DNA of 54,794 nt from Gammaproteobacteria bacterium. Lineage in GTDB: Bacteria; Pseudomonadota; Gammaproteobacteria; Xanthomonadales; SZUA-36. The stretch spans positions 1 through 54,794 of the forward strand of contig JAJRYF010000074.1 in assembly GCA_024275935.1 (NCBI GenBank), read 5' to 3'. The notes beneath the pieces were generated by a model, which saw nothing but the letters and a program-made list of their open reading frames with translations, was not told where the DNA came from and searched no databases. Position 1 is the first letter of the stretch, and the number at the start of each line of letters is the position of its first letter. Positions 7,793 to 17,184 of the stretch are shown one piece after another. The translations under genes were made by a program, and so were the position numbers.

Positions 7793-9568
7793 ATGAGTAT
7801 CCGTATATTACCAGATCACTTAATTAATCAAATAGCCGCTGGCGAGGTGATCGAGCGGCCGGCTTCTGTAGTTAAAGAATTGCTTGAAAACTCACTTGAT
7901 GCTGGGGCTACCAGAATTGAGATTGAAATAGAGCAGGGTGGTAAAAGGCGTATTCGGGTGCGTGATAACGGTTTGGGAATTCCGCTTGATGAATTAGCTT
8001 TGGCGCTAGGGCGACATGCCACTAGTAAAATTGCCAGTTTGGATGATCTTGAACATATTGCTTCACTGGGGTTTCGGGGCGAGGCACTTGCCAGTATTGC
8101 TTCGGTTTCGCGGCTTACAATGAGCTCCAGAGATGCGGCGGCCGTACATGCATGGCAAGTCGGCTCTTACCAAGGCGAAATTACGCCTCCGGAGCCTGTT
8201 AGTGGTGATGTGGGGACCACAGTGGAGGTGTTGGACTTATTTTATAACACCCCGGCCAGGCGTAAGTTTTTACGCACTGATGCCACTGAGTTTAAGCATA
8301 TTGATGAACTGATCAAACGAATCTCTTTGGCGCGGAAGCACTGCGCTTTTGAACTTAAACATAATGGTAAGGTGGTGCGCGCGTTGCCACAGGCTACAGC
8401 TCCTGGGGCTATGTTGCAGCGGGTGGCGTTGCTCAACGGCAAACAGTTTACCGAGAGTATCATTGTCGTGGAAAATCAGCGTGAGAGTATGCTCCTGCAT
8501 GGCTGGGTGGCAAAGCCAACTTATGCGCGCTCGCAAGCAGATCAGCAATATTTCTTTGTTAATGGCAGGATGGTTAAAGACCGCCTGATTGCACATGCGG
8601 TGCGGCGTGCATTTGCGGATGTTTTATTTCATGGTAGGCATCCGGCGTTTGTGCTGTATCTTGAGATTGACCCGGAATTAGTGGATGTAAATGTACACCC
8701 GCAGAAGCATGAGGTGCGTTTTCGTAATGGCCGGGAGACACATAATTTTATCTACTCAAGCTTGCATCACTTACTCGCTGATACTCGACCCGCTAACCCC
8801 CAGGTTGGCGAAGCCAATCAAGTAGCAAGCGGGCCGGCCATAACCCCCAGTTGGGCTGCGATGTCGCCATTGTCCGCTATTGGGCAAAAAGGCAGCGCCA
8901 GCTTGCCTATCCGCGAGTCTGTAGCAGCTTATGCTGCATTAGCTTCCAGCCCGGTGGCTGAGTTACCCAATGCAGATGAGAGTGTGCCGCCATTAGGCTA
9001 TGCCCTTGGACAATTGCACGGGGTGTATATCCTGGCTGAGAACTCTCAGGGCTTGGTGATAGTAGATATGCATGCTGCACATGAAAGGATCACTTATGAG
9101 CAATTAAAACAGGGCATGGAAGGCTCGCAGCCTCAAGTTCAGCAGTTGCTAGTACCAGTTAGCCTGCATGTATCATCAGCCGAAGTTGCTGTGGTTGAAG
9201 AATACGCAGCAGAGTTTTCACGGCTGGGGTTTGAGTTACAGGTTAGTGGCCCGGAGTCGTTACTGGTGCGCCAGGTGCCCGTGCAGTTGCAAGATACCGA
9301 AATAACTCAACTGGTTGTAGATGTGTTGGCAGATTTTATTAGCCTCGGTAGCAGTAGTCGAATCCAGGAGCAGCAAAATGAAATTCTCTCAACTATGGCT
9401 TGCCACGGCTCAGTACGCGCCAATCGACGGCTAAATTTGACTGAAATGAATGCTCTGTTGCGCCAGATGGAAGCCACAGATCGCGCTGATCAATGTAATC
9501 ATGGCAGGCCTACCTGGGTGCAACTTGATATGACTTCGCTAGATCGCCTGTTTTTACGGGGACAATGA
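7793..9568 (+). CDS. mutL: DNA mismatch repair protein MutL (endonuclease type)
   Basis: A 591-residue GHKL ATPase that couples MutS mismatch recognition to strand removal. The N-terminal half shows ELLENSLDAGA, DNGLGI and GFRGEALASIASVS. The C-terminal half shows DMHAAHERITYE near residue 425, which fits the nicking-endonuclease motif DxHAxxExxxxE, together with ACHGSVRAN and CNHGRPTW, which belong to the same metal site. MutL proteins of MutH-containing enterics lack these. ATG at 7793 begins the conserved MSIRILP; the frame extends upstream to 7733 without support. It overlaps miaA by 4 bases. Confidence 0.96.
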   Translation: MSIRILPDHLINQIAAGEVIERPASVVKELLENSLDAGATRIEIEIEQGGKRRIRVRDNGLGIPLDELALALGRHATSKIASLDDLEHIASLGFRGEALASIASVSRLTMSSRDAAAVHAWQVGSYQGEITPPEPVSGDVGTTVEVLDLFYNTPARRKFLRTDATEFKHIDELIKRISLARKHCAFELKHNGKVVRALPQATAPGAMLQRVALLNGKQFTESIIVVENQRESMLLHGWVAKPTYARSQADQQYFFVNGRMVKDRLIAHAVRRAFADVLFHGRHPAFVLYLEIDPELVDVNVHPQKHEVRFRNGRETHNFIYSSLHHLLADTRPANPQVGEANQVASGPAITPSWAAMSPLSAIGQKGSASLPIRESVAAYAALASSPVAELPNADESVPPLGYALGQLHGVYILAENSQGLVIVDMHAAHERITYEQLKQGMEGSQPQVQQLLVPVSLHVSSAEVAVVEEYAAEFSRLGFELQVSGPESLLVRQVPVQLQDTEITQLVVDVLADFISLGSSSRIQEQQNEILSTMACHGSVRANRRLNLTEMNALLRQMEATDRADQCNHGRPTWVQLDMTSLDRLFLRGQ

Positions 9569-10515
9569 ATAATTCAGCGCTGCCATCGGCTATTTTCCTG
9601 CACGGTGCAACTGCCACCGGTAAAACCGGGCTGGCGATTACGCTTAGCCAGCAGTTTCCGGTGGATATCATTTCAGTGGATTCAGCCATGGTCTACCGGG
9701 GCATGGATATTGGCAGCGCCAAACCGGAGCCGGAGATTCTAGCGGCAGCTCCGCATGCCTTGGTGGATATCCGTGAACCGGAAGATGCCTATAGTGCGGC
9801 AGACTTTAGCCGGGATGCGCTAGTTTGCATGGAGACTAGCTGGGCTAGCGGAAGGGTACCACTATTAGTGGGCGGAACAATGTTGTACTTCAACGCGCTG
9901 GAACAGGGCTTATCGCCAATGCCAGCCGCTGACCCATTGATTCGTGCAGCTATTGATAAGCGTGCAGATGTGGCGGGTTGGCCGGCTTTGCACACCGAGT
10001 TGGCACTGCTGGACCCGCAAGCGGCGGCGAGAATTGAACCTATGGATAGGCAGCGAATCCAACGAGCTTTGGAAGTCTGTCAATTAAGCGGAAGCACCCT
10101 TAGCGCCCTGCAAGAGCAAGTACCTGAATTACCTTTGCAGGCCAGAATTCTTAAACTGGTTTTGACTGCCAAAGATAGAGCAGTCCTGCATCAACGGATC
10201 GAAACCCGCTTTGCGGATATGCTGGAGGCTGGGTTTATGGCTGAAATGAAAGCTTTAATGCAGCGCCCGGGTCTAATACAAGAGAGTACGGCTATGCGCT
10301 CTGTAGGCTATCGGCAAGCTTGGGGGCATCTGTCAGGAAGTTATGGTTTGGCTGAACTAGAGTCCAAAGTGGTAATAGCTACCAGGCAGCTGGCAAAACG
10401 CCAATTGACCTGGCTACGGCAGTTACCAGGATGTATGTGGTATGATTGGCCTGATGAAGATAATTCTTCTCATATAATCAAGCAAGTAGAGGCATTCCTT
10501 GAAAAACCGGATTAA
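9565..10515 (+). CDS. miaA: tRNA dimethylallyltransferase MiaA
   Basis: A 316-residue enzyme that adds a dimethylallyl group to N6 of A37 in tRNAs reading codons that start with U. The P-loop GATATGKTG is at residues 10-18, followed by ISVDSAMVYRGMDIGSAKP, which binds the tRNA and prenyl donor, and by MRSVGYRQAW in the C-terminal part. The length is normal. The ATGA overlap with mutL indicates translational coupling. The hfq promoter lies across its last codons. Confidence 0.96.
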   Translation: MNNSALPSAIFLHGATATGKTGLAITLSQQFPVDIISVDSAMVYRGMDIGSAKPEPEILAAAPHALVDIREPEDAYSAADFSRDALVCMETSWASGRVPLLVGGTMLYFNALEQGLSPMPAADPLIRAAIDKRADVAGWPALHTELALLDPQAAARIEPMDRQRIQRALEVCQLSGSTLSALQEQVPELPLQARILKLVLTAKDRAVLHQRIETRFADMLEAGFMAEMKALMQRPGLIQESTAMRSVGYRQAWGHLSGSYGLAELESKVVIATRQLAKRQLTWLRQLPGCMWYDWPDEDNSSHIIKQVEAFLEKPD

Positions 10516-10526
10516 TGCCCTAAAAT
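10499..10526 (+). promoter_or_regulatory. Probable sigma-70 promoter of hfq
   Basis: TTGAAA at 10499-10504, a 16-base spacer and TAAAAT at 10521-10526 (5/6 matches in each element). It overlaps the end of miaA and would give a leader of about 40 bases before hfq. Hfq being transcribed both from within the operon and on its own is known from E. coli. Confidence 0.55.
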
Positions 10527-10573
10527 TAAAACAAGAAGATAATATAAATTAAGAAAAACTAAAGGAGTACAAC

Positions 10574-10840
10574 ATGTCAAAAGGTCAGTCATTACAAGAG
10601 CCTTACCTAAACGCACTGCGTCGCGAGCGTGTACCAGTATCCGTTTTTTTGGTTAATGGTATTAAACTGCAAGGTCAAATTGAGTCTTTCGATCAATTCG
10701 TAGTATTGCTAAAAAACTCTGTTAGTCAAATGATTTATAAACATGCTATCTCAACTGTAGTACCAGCCCGTAATGTTAAAATTTATGAGCACGGTGAGGG
10801 TGAGCCTGACGACACCCCGGCAGATGAGAATAATAGTTAA
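10574..10840 (+). CDS. hfq: RNA chaperone Hfq
   Basis: An 88-residue Sm-like protein that forms a hexamer and pairs small RNAs with mRNAs. Nearly the whole protein is recognisable: [19 protein letters not shown] (with the uridine-binding Gln and Phe of the proximal face), the Sm1 strand region with [13 protein letters not shown], and the Sm2 motif [11 protein letters not shown] short acidic tail ([13 protein letters not shown]) follows. A strong AAAGGAG lies 8 bases before the ATG. hflX begins 5 bases after its stop. Confidence 0.98.
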   Translation: MSKGQSLQEPYLNALRRERVPVSVFLVNGIKLQGQIESFDQFVVLLKNSVSQMIYKHAISTVVPARNVKIYEHGEGEPDDTPADENNS

Positions 10841-10845
10841 TACTC

Positions 10846-12144
10846 TTGATCGATAGAGCAGAGCGCGGTGACCGCGCCATTATTCTGCATCCAATTTTTG
10901 ATTCGAGTAAAAGTGAATTAGCATTAAGTGAATTCACTGAGTTGGCACGCTCGGCAAATGTCAATGTGCTATCAGTCCTTAACGCGCCGCGAAAGCGGGC
11001 GGATGCGGCTTATCTGGTAGGTAAAGGCAAGGTAGATGAGCTGGCTGAGTTGATCAAGGAGGTCGGTGCCGACCTGGTACTGGTTTCACAGCAACTTAGT
11101 GCTTCTCAAGAGCGCAATCTGGAAAAAAAGCTGGAATGCCGAGTACTCGATCGAACCACGCTGATTTTGGATATTTTTGCCCAACGGGCGCGTACTTATG
11201 AAGGTAAGTTGCAGGTTGAATTGGCCCAGCTAAGGCACTTATCCACCCGCTTGGTGCGTGGCTGGACTCATTTGGAACGACAGAAAGGCGGGATTGGTTT
11301 GCGCGGCCCTGGCGAGACCCAGCTAGAAACTGATCGCCAGTTATTAGGCGCAAGGTTGCGGCAGTTAAAAGCCCGCCTGGCCAAGGTTGAAAAGCAACGC
11401 GACCAAAGTCGCCAAGCCCGGTTACGCAGCCGTTACCCTTTAGTGGCACTGGTTGGTTATACCAATGCTGGTAAGTCCACCCTATTTAATGCCCTCACAA
11501 ACAGCGATGTATATGCTGAGGATAAACTTTTTGCCACCCTTGACCCTACAGTCAGGCGTTTAGACGCTCTAAGCTGTGGGCCGTTATTACTTGCCGATAC
11601 GGTAGGCTTTGTTAGTGATTTGCCCCACGATCTGGTGTCTGCTTTTCGTTCCACGCTACAGGAAACCAGAGATGCGGATTTATTACTGCATGTTATAGAT
11701 GCGTCTGACCCTGATCACGCCCAGCGAGAGCTGGAAGTGGAGGAAGTGTTGGAGTCTATTGGCGCTGGCGAGGTTAAAACCTTGCGGGTGTATAACAAAA
11801 CTGATTTAACCGATAGCCCAGCGGGTTTGCTTGGGAAGCCAGAGGAAATAAGAGGCGTTAGAGTTTCCGCGCTTACAGGTAGCGGGCTGGATGCTTTGAA
11901 AGCGGTTATGGAAGGTAAGTTTGGCGCTGACCGAGTCCAAGGGTGGATTGAGATTCCGCCCAACGCTGCGCGTTTGCGTGCGCGCCTGTTTCAGCTAGAA
12001 GCGGTAGAAGAGGAAGCTTTGACCGACTGCGGCAGTTGGCGAGTACGGGTGAATCTGCACCGTAATGAAGTAAATCAACTAGCGGCAATGGGTGGGATTG
12101 AGGGCAAGCTGGTGCGTGGCCAGCTATTGACCAGAATGCAATAG
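10846..12144 (+). CDS. hflX: Ribosome-associated GTPase HflX
   Basis: A 432-residue GTPase of the Obg-HflX group that splits stalled 70S ribosomes, notably after heat stress. The N-terminal HflX domain is followed by a coiled segment (about 160-195) and the G domain with GYTNAGKST near 204 (G1), DTVGF near 251 (G3) and NKTD (G4). The start is TTG at 10846; the peptide from it (MIDRAERGDRAI) aligns with the beginning of E. coli HflX, so this rare start is likely correct. It has no clear ribosome site and probably depends on hfq translation 5 bases upstream. Confidence 0.95.
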   Translation: MIDRAERGDRAIILHPIFDSSKSELALSEFTELARSANVNVLSVLNAPRKRADAAYLVGKGKVDELAELIKEVGADLVLVSQQLSASQERNLEKKLECRVLDRTTLILDIFAQRARTYEGKLQVELAQLRHLSTRLVRGWTHLERQKGGIGLRGPGETQLETDRQLLGARLRQLKARLAKVEKQRDQSRQARLRSRYPLVALVGYTNAGKSTLFNALTNSDVYAEDKLFATLDPTVRRLDALSCGPLLLADTVGFVSDLPHDLVSAFRSTLQETRDADLLLHVIDASDPDHAQRELEVEEVLESIGAGEVKTLRVYNKTDLTDSPAGLLGKPEEIRGVRVSALTGSGLDALKAVMEGKFGADRVQGWIEIPPNAARLRARLFQLEAVEEEALTDCGSWRVRVNLHRNEVNQLAAMGGIEGKLVRGQLLTRMQ

Positions 12145-12236
12145 ATATAAGTTGCTAATATTTCATCTTACAGCGATTGAAAATGTTAGAATTAAATAAT
12201 CATACACATGCTCCATAAGCAGCAGGAGAATAGCAA

Positions 12237-13358
12237 ATGCCCTGGCAAGAACCTGGCAAAGACAATAAAGACCCTTGGAAGTCCAAAAATGATGGTCCAC
12301 CAGATCTTGGTGATGCGTTTAAGTCATTTGGAGATCAAATCAACAAAATTTTCGGAGGCGGTTCAAAATCAAAGGCTTCCGGCTCCGGTGGCGGTATCTC
12401 AATTGGGGTATTAGTACTAGGCGCAGTGACTATATGGGTCTTGATGAATTCTGTTCACATAATGGATCAATCTGAACGAGGCGTGGTTTTACGCTTTGGT
12501 AAGTTTGACCGGGTTTTAGACCCTGGGTTGCAGTTTACTTTTCCGGCGCCAATTGAAACTATCACCAAGGTAGATGTCAGTCGTATATCTTCGGTTGAAG
12601 GTCGCGGCCAGATGTTGACTAGTGATGAGAACCTGGTAGATATTAACTTCGCAGTGCAGTACCGGATTCAGGAGCCTTTTAGCTATCTGTTCCATCTGCG
12701 TGACCCTGAGTTAACCTTGAGCCAGGCTAGTGAAGCTGCCATGCGCGAGGTGGTTGGTACCAATAATATGGACTTTATTTTGGAAAAAGGTCGTGGTCAG
12801 GTCTCTATCGATAGCCGTGCGCTGGCTCAGAAAATTCTGGATCGCTATGATTCTGGCTTGGAGATTACCCAGTTTAACTTACAAGGTGTAAATCCACCGG
12901 CACAAGTTAAGGGAGCCTTTGATGATGTAGTTAAGGCGCGTGAAGATGAACAGCGGTTTGTTAACGAAGCGCAAGCGTATAAGAATAAAATTCTGCCTGA
13001 AGCGGGCGGTCGTGCGGCTCGAATATTTCAGGAAGCCGAAGCCTATCGTCAATCTAAAATCGCCTTAGCTGAAGGTGAAGCCAGGCGCTTTACAATGTTG
13101 TTATCTGAGTACCAGAAGGCGCCTACAGTTACCCGCCAAAGACTGTATTTGCAAACCATGGAGGTAGTTCTGGCAGGTAGCAAGAAAGTATTGCTTGATA
13201 CCAGTGGTAATAGCATGATTTACCTTCCTCTTGATGGTATTGGTAACTCTCAGGGCTCGCAATCAGCGCCGCCCCCGATGTTGCCCAACAATTCAAACTC
13301 ACGGTCTGCTGATAGTCGCAACCGTGAAAGTAACCGTAGCGGCAGGGGCATAAAATAA
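12237..13358 (+). CDS. hflK: HflK subunit of the FtsH-modulating SPFH complex
   Basis: A 373-residue SPFH/band-7 membrane protein that with HflC forms the large HflKC cage around the FtsH protease. It has a Gly/Lys-rich cytoplasmic N-terminus, one transmembrane helix (about 62-80, SIGVLVLGAVTIWVLM), then the SPFH domain beginning with MDQSERGVVLRFGKF, and a long helical region with VKAREDEQRFVNEAQAY. The Ser/Asn-rich C-tail is low complexity. AGGAG lies 8 bases before the ATG. The stop codon overlaps the hflC start by one base (TAATG). Confidence 0.96.
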   Translation: MPWQEPGKDNKDPWKSKNDGPPDLGDAFKSFGDQINKIFGGGSKSKASGSGGGISIGVLVLGAVTIWVLMNSVHIMDQSERGVVLRFGKFDRVLDPGLQFTFPAPIETITKVDVSRISSVEGRGQMLTSDENLVDINFAVQYRIQEPFSYLFHLRDPELTLSQASEAAMREVVGTNNMDFILEKGRGQVSIDSRALAQKILDRYDSGLEITQFNLQGVNPPAQVKGAFDDVVKAREDEQRFVNEAQAYKNKILPEAGGRAARIFQEAEAYRQSKIALAEGEARRFTMLLSEYQKAPTVTRQRLYLQTMEVVLAGSKKVLLDTSGNSMIYLPLDGIGNSQGSQSAPPPMLPNNSNSRSADSRNRESNRSGRGIK

Positions 13359-14221
13359 TGAAACGAATTATATTAATCTTGTTATTACTAGTTGGCATTA
13401 TTTTGCTTAGTGGTGGGTTGTTTACGGTAAAAGAAACCGAGACTGCGCTTCGCTTTCAATTAGGTAAGATTGTGCAAAGTGACTACGAGCCAGGTTTGCA
13501 CCTGAAATTCCCATTTGTAAATAATATTCGTAAGTTTGATAAACGCATTCTCACCCTGGATATGCCGCCTGAGCAGATGAATACATCTGAGCAGAAGTAT
13601 GTGGATGTGGATTACTTTGTGAAGTGGCGGATTGTCGATACGGTTAAGTATTACCTGGCAACCCGGGGTGAAGAATCATTCGCTCGCTCGCGCTTGGCGC
13701 AGTCGTTGCGAGATGAATTACGCGCTGCATTCTCTTCGCGCACCTTGAAACAGGTAGTGTCCGAAGAGCGTGCAGTAATCATGGAGCACCTAACTAAAAC
13801 TGCTGGCGAAAAAATGGCAGATTTGGGCATGGAAATAATTGATGTGCGGATCAAGCGAATTGAGTTGCTGGAAACTGTTACCTTAGCAGTGTTTGCGCGG
13901 ATGGAAACTCAGCGGAAAGAAGTTGCCAATAAGCACCGCTCGCAGGGGCGCGAGCAAGAAGAAATGATTCGCTCAGAAGCAGATAAAGATCGGATGATTT
14001 TATTGGCGGAAGCGCAGCGTGATGCCGAAATAATTAGAGGTGAGGGTGATGCAAAATCTGCTGAAATTTATGCAAACGCATACACCAAAGATGAAGAGTT
14101 TTACGCCTTTTATCGGAGCCTGGCAGCATACGAAAAAACCTTCCAAAGTGCTGGTAATACAATGGTGTTAAGCCCTGATTCAGAGTATTTTGAGTACTTT
14201 AAAACACCTAAGGCTAACTAA
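13358..14221 (+). CDS. hflC: HflC subunit of the FtsH-modulating SPFH complex
   Basis: A 287-residue partner of HflK. An N-terminal transmembrane helix (about 3-20, IILILLLLVGIILLSGG) is followed by an SPFH domain with TVKETETALRFQLGKI and a helical region rich in Arg and Glu (RSQGREQEEMIRSEADKDR). It faces the periplasm apart from the short N-terminus. The TAATG junction with hflK implies coupled translation, which fits an equimolar complex. The DUF2065 gene follows after 11 bases. Confidence 0.96.
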   Translation: MKRIILILLLLVGIILLSGGLFTVKETETALRFQLGKIVQSDYEPGLHLKFPFVNNIRKFDKRILTLDMPPEQMNTSEQKYVDVDYFVKWRIVDTVKYYLATRGEESFARSRLAQSLRDELRAAFSSRTLKQVVSEERAVIMEHLTKTAGEKMADLGMEIIDVRIKRIELLETVTLAVFARMETQRKEVANKHRSQGREQEEMIRSEADKDRMILLAEAQRDAEIIRGEGDAKSAEIYANAYTKDEEFYAFYRSLAAYEKTFQSAGNTMVLSPDSEYFEYFKTPKAN

Positions 14222-14232
14222 GCCAAAAAGAT

Positions 14233-14415
14233 ATGGGTGAACTGCTAATCGCATTTGCGTTGGTGCTAATTCTTGAAGGCATAATGCCGGGGATATTCCC
14301 GGCAGCATGGCGCAAAACCTTGCTGATGTTAGCGGCTTTGGAAGATAAACAAATTCGCTGGATTGGCCTTGGTAGTATGTTGGCTGGTGCTGTTTTCCTG
14401 AATATTTTACGCTAA
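14233..14415 (+). CDS. DUF2065 (YjeT-like) inner-membrane protein
   Basis: A 60-residue protein with two hydrophobic helices (about 3-20 and 42-58) and a conserved central segment, EGIMPGIFPAAWRKTL, typical of DUF2065. The function is unknown, but the gene follows hflC in many gammaproteobacteria, including E. coli yjeT, so a link to the HflKC complex is reasonable. It is 11 bases after hflC and 15 before purA. Confidence 0.9.
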   Translation: MGELLIAFALVLILEGIMPGIFPAAWRKTLLMLAALEDKQIRWIGLGSMLAGAVFLNILR

Positions 14416-14430
14416 TAATTGGAATTTTAA

Positions 14431-15723
<1,293 letters not shown>

Positions 15724-15778
15724 GCCTTCAAGGCTGATTTTGAGCACTCTTGAGCGATTATTTTGATCCGGATGTATT

Positions 15779-15796
15779 TGTAGGAAATATCCTACA
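15779..15796. promoter_or_regulatory. 18-bp palindrome resembling a GacA box
   Basis: TGTAGGAAATATCCTACA has perfect 7-base arms. The layout TGTARG-N6-CYTACA resembles the upstream activating site bound by GacA-type regulators (TGTAAG-N6-CTTACA). It is 88 bases before the Yip1-like gene. A related site (15 of 18 bases) lies at 53207-53224 before the GacA-like gene of this window. Confidence 0.45.
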
Positions 15797-15802
15797 CGCC
15801 TA

Positions 15803-15819
15803 AGAGGAAATAATCCTCT
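15803..15819. promoter_or_regulatory. Second palindrome before the Yip1-like gene
   Basis: AGAGGA-AATAA-TCCTCT has perfect 6-base arms. Its centre is about two helical turns (23-24 bp) from that of the palindrome at 15779-15796, and it shares the GGAAATA/TCC core. It could be a second regulator site or an RNA hairpin in a leader. Confidence 0.35.
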
Positions 15820-15883
15820 GTTAGTACTATACCAGTCTGCTATTCTATGCCGCTTATAAAGCAGGTGCTGCTGACGCTCTGGT

Positions 15884-16939
15884 ATGACCATTTCTTTTCG
15901 TAAAACACTAACACTACTTCGCAATGGATTACTGAATCCAGCTGTTGCTTGGCGCGAGTATTACAAAGAGAACTCTAGTTGGCAGCAAACTGCGCTCAGG
16001 CTTACATTGCCATTGGTCGCCAGTGCAACTGTTCTTGGCGTGTTAGTGCACGGCCTCTTGCGGGACAGTTATTTGTATGCCGCTACCCTGTCTGCGCAAA
16101 TGTTATTAATTGATATTGCACTAACTTTCGTGCTTCTGCTGATTACGGCGCTAGTATTTTCGTATACTGCGGGTAAATTTGCTGGTCAGAGCTCATTTAG
16201 TCGTTCTCTAGCGGCTATAACTCTGGCTGCGATACCTGCGTTTGCTGGAATGGTAATAATTTTTGTTCCCTGGTTAGGTTGGCTTGTCGCCCTGGCGTTG
16301 TTAATGTTGTCTATTGTTTGCCTGTATCAGGTAATTCCTCTTTATCTGCAGGTCCCTGATGGCAAGCGAAGAATTCATTTTCTGGTTTCTCTGGTAAGTA
16401 CTTTAATTGCGGTAATTATATTTAACTGGATAGTGGCAGCGGTTTTTATTCAGAAAAATGATGATCTGCCGCGGAAAGCAAATATTACAGCGAGCTCTGG
16501 TACGCTGGCACAAGTGAATGAAAGCATGCTGTTGTTAGAGGATGCCTTGAACGATGTATTTACGCCACCGGAAAATAATGAAATTACCGACCAGCAGATG
16601 CAGGCGTTTGTTATGATCATGCAGAAAACGCATAAGTTCCTTGAGCAACGAGTTAAAGAGCTACGCTTGATGGCAGACGAGCTGGAAAACAAAGAAGACA
16701 AGAGCATCTCAGAAATTATGAAAATGTCGCGTAAGATTGGTGAGAATGCTATGAGCCAAAATGATGCAGAAATGCGGATAGTTAAGCGTGGTGGGCAAAA
16801 TTGGAAAGAACACCAGTGGATCAAGCAGCAACTTCGCATAGCTGCAACTAGGCAGCCAGGTATGCCGGGGGTAGCACATAATCGTAAAATGTATAAAAAC
16901 TATTCTAAAGAACTATCAGAGCTGGGGTTTAATCCCTAG
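15884..16939 (+). CDS. Yip1-domain membrane protein with helical C-terminal domain
   Basis: A 351-residue protein. The first 30 residues hold the LLNPAVAWREY segment often seen at the start of bacterial Yip1-domain proteins. Five hydrophobic helices follow at about 37-55, 67-95, 105-130, 132-152 and 163-190. The remaining 150 residues are soluble, charged and predicted helical (RVKELRLMADELENKEDK), with a basic end. Bacterial Yip1 proteins have no settled function. It stands alone between purA and a strong terminator and is preceded by two palindromes, so it is probably regulated separately. No ribosome site is obvious before the ATG. Confidence 0.75.
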   Translation: MTISFRKTLTLLRNGLLNPAVAWREYYKENSSWQQTALRLTLPLVASATVLGVLVHGLLRDSYLYAATLSAQMLLIDIALTFVLLLITALVFSYTAGKFAGQSSFSRSLAAITLAAIPAFAGMVIIFVPWLGWLVALALLMLSIVCLYQVIPLYLQVPDGKRRIHFLVSLVSTLIAVIIFNWIVAAVFIQKNDDLPRKANITASSGTLAQVNESMLLLEDALNDVFTPPENNEITDQQMQAFVMIMQKTHKFLEQRVKELRLMADELENKEDKSISEIMKMSRKIGENAMSQNDAEMRIVKRGGQNWKEHQWIKQQLRIAATRQPGMPGVAHNRKMYKNYSKELSELGFNP

Positions 16940-16960
16940 CCATACTTCTTGCTGGGTGGT

Positions 16961-17079
16961 GCTAGCCGGTAAACCGGTGAGAAATGCGCCAAGTTTCTGC
17001 AAAGTTAGCGCCTTCAAGGGACGGGAAACCGGAAGAAGAGGGCCGAGGGGAAAAGCCGACCTTTGGGTCGGTTTTTTTT
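16961..17079 (+). ncRNA. Candidate structured small RNA or 3' UTR ending in a terminator
   Basis: The gap holds two similar tetraloop hairpins, CCGG-TAAA-CCGG at 16966-16977 and CGG-GAAA-CCG at 17022-17031, a GCGC/GCGC pairing between, and at least three GGA triplets (17019-17040) of the type bound by CsrA/RsmA, ahead of the terminator at 17055-17079. It matches no RNA family that I can name. It may simply be the 3' end of the Yip1 transcript, and no promoter was identified. Confidence 0.25.
17055..17079 (+). terminator. Strong intrinsic terminator
   Basis: The stem CCGACC / GGTCGG with a short TTTG loop is followed by eight T residues. It ends transcription after the Yip1-like gene and isolates the tetR region. 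Confidence 0.9.
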
Positions 17080-17133
17080 GCCTGCAATTACGGAATATCT
17101 AACCTTTAAGGGGTGAGTTATCTCACAAAATAC

Positions 17134-17161
17134 TTGAAATTTAGAAAATTACCCTTATACT
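17134..17161 (+). promoter_or_regulatory. Sigma-70 promoter of the tetR-family gene
   Basis: TTGAAA at 17134-17139, 16 bases, TATACT at 17156-17161 (5/6 matches in both). The -10 element runs into the operator at 17160-17175, so a repressor bound there would block polymerase. Confidence 0.6.
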
Positions 17162-17175
17162 TACCTATAAGTAAG
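17160..17175. promoter_or_regulatory. Operator 1, CTTAC-N6-GTAAG, before the tetR-family gene
   Basis: CTTACCTATAAGTAAG spans the end of the -10 element and the first bases of the AAGGAG ribosome site. It matches 13 of 16 bases with operator 2 at 17787-17802. This is the expected position for autoregulation. Confidence 0.65.
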
Positions 17176-17184
17176 GAGATATTT

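Noticed and set aside
16961-17050. c-di-GMP, cobalamin or 4.5S RNA identity for the hairpin-rich gap
   Set aside because: Short motifs such as GCAAAG and GGTGAGAA occur, but the conserved order and cores of these families are missing.
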